64,000 bases of DNA from Chloroflexota bacterium (GTDB taxonomy: Bacteria; Chloroflexota; Limnocylindria; Limnocylindrales; CSP1-4): positions 1 through 64,000 of the forward strand of contig JAJXUG010000004.1 in NCBI GenBank assembly GCA_021783095.1. The letters run 5' to 3'. The number at the start of each line of letters is the position of its first letter. Within the stretch, counting starts at the first letter, position 1. The notes beneath the pieces were generated by a model. That model was not told the origin of the DNA. It made no database searches and worked only from the letters and a program-made list of their open reading frames with translations. Position numbers and translations under genes: made by a program. This document shows positions 49,758-57,388 of the stretch, one piece after another.

Positions 49758-50494
49758 CGGAGTACACGGGGCCCGAGCGCCGACGGAACGCTGAGCGACG
49801 CGCGAGCGGCTACGAGCGGGTCAGGATCCTGATCGTGGACGACCACGCACTGTTCCGCGTTGGCATCCGGCAGATCCTCGAGCGCGAGCCCGACCTCGAG
49901 GTGGTCGCGGAGGCGGACGACGGGCGCACCGCGCTCGATGCCGCATTCGCCACCAATCCGGACGTGATCCTGATGGACCTCTCGCTGCCCGCCCCGGGCG
50001 GCATCGAGACCACCCAGCGGGTCAAGCGCGAGCTCCCGTCCGCCGCCATCGTGGTGCTGGCCACCGAGGAGGACGAGGACGCCCTGTTCGAGTCCATCAA
50101 GGCGGGCGCCGCGGCGTTCATCCTCAAGGGCATCGCCCCCGAAGACCTGGTCATGATCATCCGCCGCGTGGTCGCGGGCGAGTACCTGATCAACGACAAG
50201 GTGTTCAGCAAGCCGGCCGTGGCGTCGCGCGTCCTCAAGGAGTTCCGCGAGCTGGCCGTCTACGGCCAGGAGGCCGCGCCGATCTTCGCGCCGCTGTCCC
50301 CCCGCGAGGTCGAGATCCTGGACAACATCGCCCAGGGCATGACCAACAAGCAGGTGGCCTACGCGCTCTCGATCAGCGAGCAGACCGTGAAGAACCACAT
50401 GAGCTCGATCCTGCGCAAGCTGTCCGTGAACGACCGGACCCAGGCCGTGGTGTACGCGATGCGCCAGGGCTGGATCCGGATGCCGGAGGACTGA
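49754..50494 (+). CDS. NarL/FixJ-type response regulator
   Basis: A 246-residue regulator. A short basic N-terminal extension (PERRRNAERR) precedes the receiver domain, with the acidic pair in LIVDDHALFR, the phosphorylated Asp in LMDLSLP and the conserved Lys in FILKGIAP. The C-terminal LuxR-type helix-turn-helix reads LSPREVEILDNIAQGMTNKQ and TVKNHMSSILRKL. Coupled to the upstream kinase. Its location between a glycan region and the Tad locus makes control of pilus or surface genes plausible. Confidence 0.9.
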   Translation: MTEYTGPERRRNAERRASGYERVRILIVDDHALFRVGIRQILEREPDLEVVAEADDGRTALDAAFATNPDVILMDLSLPAPGGIETTQRVKRELPSAAIVVLATEEDEDALFESIKAGAAAFILKGIAPEDLVMIIRRVVAGEYLINDKVFSKPAVASRVLKEFRELAVYGQEAAPIFAPLSPREVEILDNIAQGMTNKQVAYALSISEQTVKNHMSSILRKLSVNDRTQAVVYAMRQGWIRMPED

Positions 50495-50523
50495 GCGCTG
50501 CCCACCGGGGCGGGGCCAGCGAC

Positions 50524-51699
50524 ATGACCACTCACGACACGGCACACGGCGGCGGCGCCACGCTCGCCGAGCTCCTCGCCACCAACGTCGGGGCCATCGA
50601 CCGAGAGCTGGCCGAGATCGAGATGCTCGCCAACCAGGTCAAGACCGAGGCGGGCCGCCACGAGCAGCGCCGGGCGGCAGCGGCCGAGAGGGTCGCGGGC
50701 GCCACGGGCGATCCGGCCCTCAAGGACCTCGTGGACACGTTCAACCAGCTGGTCACGCTCACCAAGCGCGCCACGATGATGGAGGCGCAGGCGGAGCTGC
50801 TCGAAGCCAAGAGCAAGTCGCTCGCCCGTCATCGGGCCGCCCTGCTCTCGTTCGGCGAGATCGCGATCGGGATGGGCGGGGACGCAGCCGTCGCCGCCGA
50901 GCCCGCGGCGGCCATCGCCGCAGCGGACGCGCCCATGCCGCCATCGCTGTCGCGGGTGGTCCTGTCCGCCCAGGAGGACCTGCGCCGCGAGATCGCCCGC
51001 TCGATGCACGACGGGCCGGCCCAGTCCCTCACCAACATCGTCCTGCAGACGCAGATCGTGGAGCGGCTGATGGACCGCGATCCGGCCGCAGCGCGGGGCG
51101 AGATCCGCCTCCTCGCCTCCATGGTCCAGCACACGCTCGACACGACCAAGAACTTCATCTTCGACGTGCGCCCGATGGTGCTCGACGACCTGGGCCTGGT
51201 GCCCACGCTGCGCCGCTCCACGCGCGAGCGCGGCCGGCGCGCCCACGTGACTGTCGAGTTCGAGTCGCACGGGCAGGACCGACGACTGTCGGTGGAGCTC
51301 GAGAGCGCGCTGTTCCGGATGCTCGACGAGACGCTCGCCGCCTACCTGGCGCAGGCGCCGGAGCGCGTGGCGCTCATGCTCGACTGGGGCGCGGCGGAGG
51401 TCCACGCCGTGGTGAGCGCATCACGGACCCCGGCCTACCCGCCTGGCGGCGACCTGCCGCCGGTGCCGGAGGGCGATGTCCCGGACACCATGCGCCGCAT
51501 GATCCAGGATCGCCATGATGCGCACCAAGCGGCGATTGCCGCCGCCGAGGCGGCGGCGCAGCTGCCGCTGCCGGCGGGCGTGCGTCGTGACCTTTCGGAG
51601 CGCGCGGCTGCGGTGGGCGCGTCGGTGGAGGTCCTCGACGACGGCGAGGTCCGGATCACGGTCGGGCTGGCGGAGGCGGGGGGCGGCGACCCCTCGTGA
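50524..51699 (+). CDS. HisKA_3-type sensor with a degenerate ATPase domain
   Basis: A 391-residue cytoplasmic protein related to the kinase at 48645. It has an N-terminal helical region (about residues 20-110), then His162 in IARSMHDGPAQSLTNIV, the HisKA_3 motif, and KNFIFDVRPMVLDDLGLVPTL. The ATPase part is unusual: the N-box position reads ALFRMLDETLAAYLA without the usual Asn, and no clear DxGxGF box is seen; a charged 60-residue insert follows. It may bind the regulator without using ATP, or act as a phosphatase. It starts 29 bases after the regulator gene. Confidence 0.75.
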   Translation: MTTHDTAHGGGATLAELLATNVGAIDRELAEIEMLANQVKTEAGRHEQRRAAAAERVAGATGDPALKDLVDTFNQLVTLTKRATMMEAQAELLEAKSKSLARHRAALLSFGEIAIGMGGDAAVAAEPAAAIAAADAPMPPSLSRVVLSAQEDLRREIARSMHDGPAQSLTNIVLQTQIVERLMDRDPAAARGEIRLLASMVQHTLDTTKNFIFDVRPMVLDDLGLVPTLRRSTRERGRRAHVTVEFESHGQDRRLSVELESALFRMLDETLAAYLAQAPERVALMLDWGAAEVHAVVSASRTPAYPPGGDLPPVPEGDVPDTMRRMIQDRHDAHQAAIAAAEAAAQLPLPAGVRRDLSERAAAVGASVEVLDDGEVRITVGLAEAGGGDPS

Positions 51700-51857
51700 G
51701 CGGCCGACCCTCCCGCGACACCGGCCCCGGGATCCTCGAGACCGGCATCGTGCTGGGCGCCTCCCTGCTGCTGGCCGGGATCATCATCCTGTTCTTCGGC
51801 GGCGCGCTGGGGCAGGTCGTGGGCCTGCTCGTCGATGTGGCGCACGGGGGCCACTGA
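51696..51857 (+). CDS. Small single-span membrane protein
   Basis: A 53-residue frame whose GTG overlaps the stop of the sensor gene (GTGA). After a short charged start comes one strong hydrophobic helix, IVLGASLLLAGIIILFFGGAL, trimmed here to its core, and a short tail. The overlap argues that it is translated. No family is recognised; it may tether or modulate the upstream sensor or assist the pilus that follows. Confidence 0.55.
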   Translation: MSGRPSRDTGPGILETGIVLGASLLLAGIIILFFGGALGQVVGLLVDVAHGGH

Positions 51858-51981
51858 CCCGGTCGCGGATCGTCGCGCGAGCGCACCAGCATCGGACGAA
51901 TTTCCTACTGGAAGTCCGCCGAGGAGAGGGTAAGGTCTTCGCTGCGCCGCCGGGGAGACGCGGCAGGACAGGGAGGTATCT

Positions 51982-52146
51982 ATGACCCAGCTTCTCGCGC
52001 ACCTCATTGGCCGTGACGACGAAGGCCAGGGCCTCGCCGAGTACGCGCTGATCCTCGCCCTCATCGCGATCGTCGCGATCATCGCCCTCATCTTCCTGGG
52101 CGGCCAGGTGTCCACGATCCTCTCCACCGTCGGCAACTCGATCTAG
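51982..52146 (+). CDS. flp: Flp-type pilin 1
   Basis: A 54-residue type IVb pilin subunit. A short leader (MTQLLAHLIGRDDEGQG) precedes the processing region, then AEYALILALIAIVAII, the hydrophobic assembly helix with Glu at position 5 of the mature form, and a short C-terminus. GGGAGG lies six bases before the ATG. A hairpin follows the gene. Most of the gene is identical at DNA level to flp 2. Confidence 0.85.
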   Translation: MTQLLAHLIGRDDEGQGLAEYALILALIAIVAIIALIFLGGQVSTILSTVGNSI

Positions 52147-52182
52147 CCGACCAGTCGAGCCCAATTCGTCGAAGCCGCCGGC
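52010..52182 (+). repeat. 173-bp perfect direct repeat, copy 1
   Basis: Covers the shared part of flp 1 from codon 10 through the stop and 36 bases beyond. It recurs without mismatch 343 bases downstream. Confidence 0.92.
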
Positions 52183-52198
52183 ACTGCTGGCGGCTTCG
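52170..52198 (+). terminator. Hairpin after flp 1
   Basis: CGAAGCCGCC pairs perfectly with GGCGGCTTCG over a 9-base loop. There is no T-run, so it may attenuate transcription or protect the 3' end of the flp 1 message rather than fully terminate. Confidence 0.55.
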
Positions 52199-52264
52199 CG
52201 ATTCCCGGGGCGAACAGGCAACGCCGTAGGACGATTGTCCTGTTGCGCCGGGTTGGCGAGCCAC

Positions 52265-52270
52265 TAGGCT
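52265..52270 (+). promoter_or_regulatory. -10 element TAGGCT for flp 2
   Basis: TAGGCT lies 48 bases before the ATG at 52319, whose ribosome site is AGGGGA. Confidence 0.45.
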
Positions 52271-52318
52271 GCGCACATAACCGGCAGCCCATCCATGCCG
52301 GACGTTAGGGGAACGCCC

Positions 52319-52489
52319 ATGGCACTTATCCAGTGCGTCAGCTCGCTCCTGCGCCGTGACGACGAAGGCCAGGGCCTCGCCGAGTACGCGCTGATCCTCG
52401 CCCTCATCGCGATCGTCGCGATCATCGCCCTCATCTTCCTGGGCGGCCAGGTGTCCACGATCCTCTCCACCGTCGGCAACTCGATCTAG
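52319..52489 (+). CDS. flp: Flp-type pilin 2
   Basis: A 56-residue pilin with leader MALIQCVSSLLRRDDEGQG and the same AEYALILALIAIVAII helix and C-terminus as flp 1. The ATG at 52319 is preferred over one eight codons earlier because AGGGGA precedes it and the leader length then matches the other copies. From codon 12 on it is part of the 173-bp repeat. Confidence 0.83.
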   Translation: MALIQCVSSLLRRDDEGQGLAEYALILALIAIVAIIALIFLGGQVSTILSTVGNSI

Positions 52490-52525
52490 CCGACCAGTCG
52501 AGCCCAATTCGTCGAAGCCGCCGGC
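52353..52525 (+). repeat. 173-bp perfect direct repeat, copy 2
   Basis: Identical to 52010-52182. The repeat ends inside the left arm of the hairpin found after flp 1, so flp 2 has lost that hairpin. Confidence 0.92.
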
Positions 52526-52530
52526 CCGCA

Positions 52531-52555
52531 TCCCGGGCAGCGACAAATGTCCCGG
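52531..52555 (+). terminator. Hairpin after flp 2
   Basis: Two CCCGGG boxes, near 52531-52536 and 52550-52555, can pair over a 13-base loop. This replaces the hairpin lost at the repeat boundary. No T-run. Confidence 0.35.
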
Positions 52556-52592
52556 GCGGTGCCGATTTACACCGCGATCCATAACAAAACCG

Positions 52593-52622
52593 TTGACACT
52601 TCAAGCCGCACGGCCATACCGT
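52593..52622 (+). promoter_or_regulatory. Promoter of flp 3
   Basis: TTGACA (52593-52598) and TACCGT (52617-52622) are separated by 18 bases. This is the only place in the Tad locus with a consensus -35 box. Confidence 0.55.
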
Positions 52623-52651
52623 GTGCTCCCGCTTCGGCGACATCTCTCGAG

Positions 52652-52660
52652 GAAAGGAGG
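52652..52660 (+). promoter_or_regulatory. flp: Strong ribosome binding site of flp 3
   Basis: GAAAGGAGGTG, close to a perfect anti-16S match, lies about nine bases before the ATG at 52671. It is by far the strongest such site in the window, suggesting that flp 3 makes the major pilin. Confidence 0.75.
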
Positions 52661-52670
52661 TGAAAACCAA

Positions 52671-52841
52671 ATGTCCCTCATTCCCGCACTCATCTCGTTC
52701 CTTCATCGTGACGAGGAAGGCCAGGGCCTCGCGGAGTACGCGCTGATCCTCGCCCTCATCGCGATCGTCGCGATCATCGCCCTCATCTTCCTGGGCGGCC
52801 AGGTCTCGAAGATCCTCTCCACCGTCGGCAGCTCGATCTAG
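52671..52841 (+). CDS. flp: Flp-type pilin 3, probable major pilin
   Basis: A 56-residue pilin: leader MSLIPALISFLHRDEEGQG, then AEYALILALIAIVAII and GGQVSKILSTVGSSI. It has its own consensus promoter, an extended Shine-Dalgarno sequence and a strong terminator, so it is expected to be the most highly expressed of the four. It differs from flp 1 and 2 by a few residues (DEEGQG, SKIL, GSSI). Confidence 0.88.
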   Translation: MSLIPALISFLHRDEEGQGLAEYALILALIAIVAIIALIFLGGQVSKILSTVGSSI

Positions 52842-52860
52842 TGCCCTGTTGACGTCGACG

Positions 52861-52894
52861 ACGACGCCGATCGCCACCAGGTGATCGGCGTCGT
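52861..52894 (+). terminator. Rho-independent-like terminator after flp 3
   Basis: ACGACGCCGATC pairs perfectly with GATCGGCGTCGT over a 10-base loop, followed by a short T-rich stretch (TTCGTTCC). Confidence 0.7.
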
Positions 52895-53050
52895 TTCGTT
52901 CCGAAGACATGGCCGCCTCCGGGGGACGATGCGGGGAGCGGCGCCGGACCATCCGCGGCCCAGCGCTCGGTCATCCGCGACGTGTCGGCGTTGCCGTATT
53001 GGCAGGCCGTCCCCGGGGCTCGAAGCCCAGATCGGGAGGTGACCTTCGCC

Positions 53051-53230
53051 GTGATTACAGAACTCGCAGCCCTCGTGGCCGGGAAGTTGCCTGCCCGCGA
53101 TGATGAGGGCCAGGGCTTGGCTGAGTACGCACTGATCCTCGCCCTGATCGCGATCGTCGCGATCATCGCCCTCATCTTCCTCGGCAGCCAGATCAGCGAC
53201 AAGCTCAGCACAGTTGGCAAAGCAATCTAG
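53051..53230 (+). CDS. flp: Flp-type pilin 4, divergent copy
   Basis: A 59-residue pilin starting at GTG 53051 behind GGGAGGTGA. The leader is longer (MITELAALVAGKLPARDDEGQG) and the C-terminus differs (LGSQISDKLSTVGKAI, with Asp and Lys), while the AEYALILALIAIVAII helix is unchanged. It may be a minor or alternative subunit. A frame open further upstream is discounted because the chosen start gives a leader like the other copies. Confidence 0.82.
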   Translation: MITELAALVAGKLPARDDEGQGLAEYALILALIAIVAIIALIFLGSQISDKLSTVGKAI

Positions 53231-53252
53231 CTGAAGCACCAGCACTTATTGG

Positions 53253-53285
53253 AACAGCCCGTCGGGGTCATCCTGGCGGGCTGTT
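53253..53285 (+). terminator. Terminator-like hairpin after flp 4
   Basis: AACAGCCCG pairs with CGGGCTGTT over a 15-base loop, followed by TGGTTG. It separates the pilin block from the assembly genes. The rest of the gap to 53418 shows nothing further. Confidence 0.55.
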
Positions 53286-53418
53286 TGGTTGCCACTGGGG
53301 ATCGGTCGCGGACCGCCGGAGCCGCTTTGCAGCCGACCTTGCCGGCCGATGCGCATCCGCCCAAATCTTCCCAATGGTCCTAGGTCATTTGGTGGATCGC
53401 ACGGGATCGACGCGATGC

Positions 53419-53424
53419 TAGAGT
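53419..53424 (+). promoter_or_regulatory. -10 element TAGAGT of the pilus assembly operon
   Basis: TAGAGT lies 34 bases before the TTG at 53459, which has GGGGAGAG as ribosome site. Confidence 0.5.
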
Positions 53425-53458
53425 GGTGCAGCCTGTCACACGGCTCGGGGAGAGAACT

Positions 53459-54511
53459 TTGAAGCGCAGCAGCAACCGCCTCGTCCTCCTGGTGGGGATC
53501 TTCCTCGCCGTGGTGGCGTTCGTACTCATCGCGATCATGCTCCAGGGAGGCGGCCCAGGTGGGTCCAACGGCCCGTCTACCGCGCCCACGACGGTCAAGA
53601 TCGTGGTCGCGACGAAAGACCTGCCTCTCGGCTCGACGATCACCGAGGACGCCGTCGCCCTCCAGGACGTAGAGATCGGGGCCAAGCCTGGCGACAGCTA
53701 TACCGCGACGGCGCTGGTGGTCGGCAAGACGGTCCGCTCGGCGATCGTCAAGGGCGCGTACATCACAACCGAGGATCTCAGCGGCGGCGGCACCGTCCAG
53801 GACATCAAGGTGCCGGCGGGTTTCGTGGGCATCCCGGTCCAGGTTGACCAGCTGACCGGCGTGGGCACGCTGATCAAGCCGGGCGACCGCGTTGACGTGG
53901 TGGTCGCGTTCACGGGGCTCGACAAGGTGCCCCTGGCCGTGAACAACCACGGCGTCATCGGCGCCGCCACCCCGACTCCCCGCGCCAGCGGCAGCCCCGC
54001 CCCGTCGCGCGTCGTGGGCGCCAACGAGCTGTACAACCCGCTCAACCTGCCGTACAACCCGACCACGGTGAAGACCGTCGTCGAGGGCCTCCAGGTCCTC
54101 GGCACGCTCCTCCCGCCGCCCACCACGGCCACCCAGCAGCCGGCGGCGAGCGGCCAGACCACGACCGAGACCGCCCTCAACGGGCAGCAGGAGATCGTGA
54201 TCCTGGCGGCCACCGTCCAGCAGGCAGAGGCCATCCGCTACGCGCAGCTCGACGGCACCATCGCCCTCGTGCTCCGAAGCTCCGCCGACTGCCAGAAGCC
54301 GGACGGCACGCCCACGGCCTGCCCGATCATCCCGACGACCGGCATCACCCTGCGCAAGATGGTGGACGACTTCGGCGTCCTGCCCCCGCAGGTGGTCGAG
54401 GTCCTGGAGCCCACGCCGTACCCGAGCCCGCTGCCGGTCCGCGTGTACCCCAGCCCCACCCCGAGCCCCACGCCGCTCCCGAGCGGGAGCCCGGCGCCGA
54501 GCGCGAGCTAG
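53459..54511 (+). CDS. cpaB: Flp pilus assembly protein CpaB/RcpC
   Basis: A 350-residue protein with one N-terminal membrane helix (about residues 7-28) and an SAF domain: VVATKDLPLGSTI, TVRSAIVKGAYI, VPAGFVGIPVQVD and KPGDRVDVVV are typical of CpaB/RcpC. The middle holds a long insert, and the C-terminus is a Pro/Ser-rich tail of about 30 residues. In diderms it works with the outer-membrane secretin; no secretin gene is seen here. TTG is taken as start because GGGGAGAG stands before it and the protein then begins with the basic stretch before the helix. Confidence 0.87.
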   Translation: MKRSSNRLVLLVGIFLAVVAFVLIAIMLQGGGPGGSNGPSTAPTTVKIVVATKDLPLGSTITEDAVALQDVEIGAKPGDSYTATALVVGKTVRSAIVKGAYITTEDLSGGGTVQDIKVPAGFVGIPVQVDQLTGVGTLIKPGDRVDVVVAFTGLDKVPLAVNNHGVIGAATPTPRASGSPAPSRVVGANELYNPLNLPYNPTTVKTVVEGLQVLGTLLPPPTTATQQPAASGQTTTETALNGQQEIVILAATVQQAEAIRYAQLDGTIALVLRSSADCQKPDGTPTACPIIPTTGITLRKMVDDFGVLPPQVVEVLEPTPYPSPLPVRVYPSPTPSPTPLPSGSPAPSAS

Positions 54512-54566
54512 GGCGCGCAGCGAACCGCCGGCCGGCGCAGTCGAACCTGGCCGCGGCAGGCGTTCT

Positions 54567-54592
54567 GATGGGCCGGTGCGAGCCGGCCCATC
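54567..54592 (+). terminator. Hairpin between cpaB and cpaE
   Basis: GATGGGCCGG pairs perfectly with CCGGCCCATC over a 6-base loop. A smaller stem (CCCGG/CCGGG) follows near 54606. They may reduce read-through from cpaB to cpaE. Confidence 0.5.
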
Positions 54593-54647
54593 TCCATCGG
54601 AGAAGCCCGGTGAGGCCGGGCCGACCAACGAGGACTGACTCCGTCTG

Positions 54648-55919
54648 ATGGCAGACCAGATCCGCGTCCTGATCGTGGACGACATCCCGGAGACGCGAGA
54701 CCACCTCGCGAAGCTGCTCGGCTTCGAGGGGGACATCGACGTCGTGGGTGCCGCCGCGTCCGGGCGCGAGGCGATCGAGCTCGCCACGACGCTCACGCCC
54801 GACGTCGTCCTGATGGACATCAACATGCCGGACATGGACGGCATCGCGGCCACCGAGCACCTCGCCTCCGCGGTGCCCACGGCAGCCGTCGTGATGATGT
54901 CCGTGCAGGGCGAGGCGGACTACCTGCGCCGCTCGATGCTGGCCGGGGCGCGCGAGTTCCTGGTCAAGCCGTTCTCGTCGGACGAGCTGACCTCGTCGAT
55001 CCGTCAGGTCTACACGCGGGAGCGCGAGAAGCAGTCCCGGATCGCCGTCCAGCCCGGCGCAACCGCCCCCGGCGGGAGCACGCCCACCCGGGCCGTCGGG
55101 GACGACCGGGAGAACGCCGAGCCCGGGCGCATCGTGGCGGTGTTCGGGCCCAAGGGCGGCGTGGGGCGCACCACGCTGGCGGTCAACCTGGCCGTCGCCG
55201 CGGCGACCGAGCTCGGGCAGAAGACCTGCCTCGTGGACGCGTCGTTCCAGTTCGGCGACGTCGGGGTCCTGCTCAACCTGAACCCCAAGAACAAGTCGAT
55301 CGCGGACCTGATCCCCGAGCTCGAGGCGGGCGAGGTGGACTCGCTCGACACGTTCATCATCAACCACTCGGCCGGCATCCGGGTGCTGCTCGCCCCGCCG
55401 TCACCCGAGATGGCGGAGCTCATCACGCCCGCGGCGGTCAAGCGGATGCTCGAGTCGCTGCGCGGGTCGCACGACCTGGTGGTCGTGGACTGCATGTCCT
55501 CGTTCAACGACACCACGCTCGCCATCCTCGACCTCGCCGACACCGTCCTCACGATGTTGTCGCTCGAGATCACCTCCATCAAGAACATCCGGCTGTTCCT
55601 GGAAGTGGCCCAGCAGCTCGGCTACGGCGCCGACAAGATTCGCCTTGTCCTCAACCGTGCCGACTCCTCGCTGGGGATCCGGGTGGCCGACGTGGAGCAC
55701 TCGATCGGCCGGCGAGTGGACCACACCATCGTGTCCGACGGCCGCAGCGTCGTGTACGCCCTCAACCGGGGCGTGCCGTTCTTCCTGTCCAACCGGGAGG
55801 CGCAGGTCTCCCAGGACGTCCTTCGGCTCGCGTCGGCAGTCGTGGGAACCCGCACGGCCGACGCCGGTGACCCGAGCCGGAAAGCCACCCAGAAGAAGTC
55901 ACTGTTCGCATGGCGGTGA
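54648..55919 (+). CDS. cpaE: CpaE/TadZ-like protein with receiver and MinD-like domains
   Basis: A 423-residue localisation ATPase of the Tad system. The N-terminal receiver domain keeps the acidic pair in LIVDDIPETR, the phosphoacceptor Asp57 in LMDINMPD and the Lys in LVKPFSS, so it looks phosphorylatable. A linker leads to the MinD/ParA-type domain with FGPKGGVGRTTLAVNL; the second Lys of the deviant Walker A is Arg174, a change known in this family. VDASFQFGDVGVLLN and VVVDCMSSF follow. The ATG at 54648 starts the assembly block cpaE-cpaF-tadB-tadC. Confidence 0.9.
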   Translation: MADQIRVLIVDDIPETRDHLAKLLGFEGDIDVVGAAASGREAIELATTLTPDVVLMDINMPDMDGIAATEHLASAVPTAAVVMMSVQGEADYLRRSMLAGAREFLVKPFSSDELTSSIRQVYTREREKQSRIAVQPGATAPGGSTPTRAVGDDRENAEPGRIVAVFGPKGGVGRTTLAVNLAVAAATELGQKTCLVDASFQFGDVGVLLNLNPKNKSIADLIPELEAGEVDSLDTFIINHSAGIRVLLAPPSPEMAELITPAAVKRMLESLRGSHDLVVVDCMSSFNDTTLAILDLADTVLTMLSLEITSIKNIRLFLEVAQQLGYGADKIRLVLNRADSSLGIRVADVEHSIGRRVDHTIVSDGRSVVYALNRGVPFFLSNREAQVSQDVLRLASAVVGTRTADAGDPSRKATQKKSLFAWR

Positions 55920-55963
55920 TCCGTCGCACCAGGGGGCCGTTCGCGGCCTAAGGGGAGTAGCCA

Positions 55964-57370
55964 ATGTCGCTGCTGAAGCGCATCGAGAGCGCCCGTCCCG
56001 GCGCCGCGCCGGAGGGAGGCTCCAGCCTGCCCGTCCCGACGCCGGGCTCCAGTCCCGCGCAGCCCTCCGGCGGCCAGACAGCCGGCCGGCTGATGACGCA
56101 GACCCCGGTCCGCGAATCCTTCCGGGACGTCAAGTTCCGGATCCAGACTCGTGTGATCCAGGACCTCGACCCAAAGCTGGACCTGTCCAACCAGGTCGAG
56201 GTGCGCCGCCAGATCGAGGAGATCTTCGGCCGCGTTATCGACGAGGAGGGCCTGGCGCTCACCCGTGCCGAGCGTGTGCGCATGCTCGAGCAGATCACCG
56301 ACGAGATCATCGGCCTCGGCCCGCTCGAGCCGCTCCTCCGCGACGAGAGCATCTCGGAAGTGATGGTCAACGGCCCGCGCCAGGTCTACATCGAGCGCGC
56401 CGGCCGCCTCGAGCTCACGAACGTCGTGTTCCAGAACGACGACCACGTGATGCGCATCATCGATCGGATCATCGCCCCCATCGGCCGGCGTGTTGACGAG
56501 TCGAGCCCGATGGTCGACGCCCGCCTGACCGACGGCTCCCGCGTGAATGCCATCATCCCGCCGCTGTCCCTCGTCGGGCCGGTGATCACCATCCGGAAGT
56601 TCTCGGCCACGCCGTTCACGGTGGACGACCTGGTCCGCTTCGGCACCGCCACCCCGGACATGTTCGAGTTCCTGCGCGCCTCGGTCGAGGCCCGGCTCAA
56701 CGTGTTCGTCTCCGGCGGCACCGGCTCGGGCAAGACCACCACGCTCAACGTGCTCTCCTCGTTCATCCCCAACGACGAGCGCATCGTGACCATCGAGGAC
56801 GCGGCCGAGCTCCAGCTCCGCCAGGAGCACGTCGTGACCCTCGAGTCGCGGCCGCCCAACATCGAGGGGCGGGGCGCCATCCCCATCCGCGAGCTCGTGC
56901 GCAACGCGCTGCGCATGCGGCCCGACCGCATCATCGTCGGCGAGTGCCGTTCGGGCGAGGCGCTGGACATGCTCCAGGCCATGAACACCGGCCACGACGG
57001 CTCGATGTCCACCGGCCACGCCAACAGCCCGCGCGACATGCTCTCGCGCCTCGAGACCATGGTCCTCATGGCTGGCGTCGACCTCCCGGTCCGCGCAATC
57101 CGCGAGCAGATCGCGTCGGCTGTGGACCTGATCGTCCACCAGGCCCGCCTCAAGGACGGCACGCGCCGCATCACGAACATCACCGAGGTCCAGGGCATGG
57201 AGGGTGACGTCATCGTCATGCAGGACGTGTTCGTGTTCGAGCAGACGGGCGTCATCGAGGGCAAGATCCAAGGCCGCCTCAAGCCCACCGGGATCCGGCC
57301 CAAGTTCGTCGAGAAGTTCGAGGTCCAGGGCATTCACCTGCCGCCGGGCCTGTTCGGCTTCAGCTACTAG
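55964..57370 (+). CDS. cpaF: Tad pilus assembly ATPase CpaF/TadA
   Basis: A 468-residue secretion ATPase that powers pilus extension and probably retraction. The N-terminal domain (LGPLEPLLRDESISEVMVNG) is the family mark; Walker A is SGGTGSGKTT with Lys257; an Asp/His-box region has VTIEDAAELQLRQEHVV, and RPDRIIVGECRSGEALDML is Walker B. The first 45 residues are Pro/Ser rich. GGGGAG lies eight bases before the ATG. Confidence 0.95.
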   Translation: MSLLKRIESARPGAAPEGGSSLPVPTPGSSPAQPSGGQTAGRLMTQTPVRESFRDVKFRIQTRVIQDLDPKLDLSNQVEVRRQIEEIFGRVIDEEGLALTRAERVRMLEQITDEIIGLGPLEPLLRDESISEVMVNGPRQVYIERAGRLELTNVVFQNDDHVMRIIDRIIAPIGRRVDESSPMVDARLTDGSRVNAIIPPLSLVGPVITIRKFSATPFTVDDLVRFGTATPDMFEFLRASVEARLNVFVSGGTGSGKTTTLNVLSSFIPNDERIVTIEDAAELQLRQEHVVTLESRPPNIEGRGAIPIRELVRNALRMRPDRIIVGECRSGEALDMLQAMNTGHDGSMSTGHANSPRDMLSRLETMVLMAGVDLPVRAIREQIASAVDLIVHQARLKDGTRRITNITEVQGMEGDVIVMQDVFVFEQTGVIEGKIQGRLKPTGIRPKFVEKFEVQGIHLPPGLFGFSY

Positions 57371-57388
57371 GCGCGCGGGAGGCCGGTC

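Noticed and set aside
52010-53230. A CRISPR-like array from the repeated flp segments
   Set aside because: The repeats are 173-bp coding sequence with only two perfect copies and no short spacers.
55152-55175. Loss of the second Walker A lysine in CpaE as a defect
   Set aside because: CpaE/TadZ proteins commonly replace this residue, so Arg174 is within family variation.
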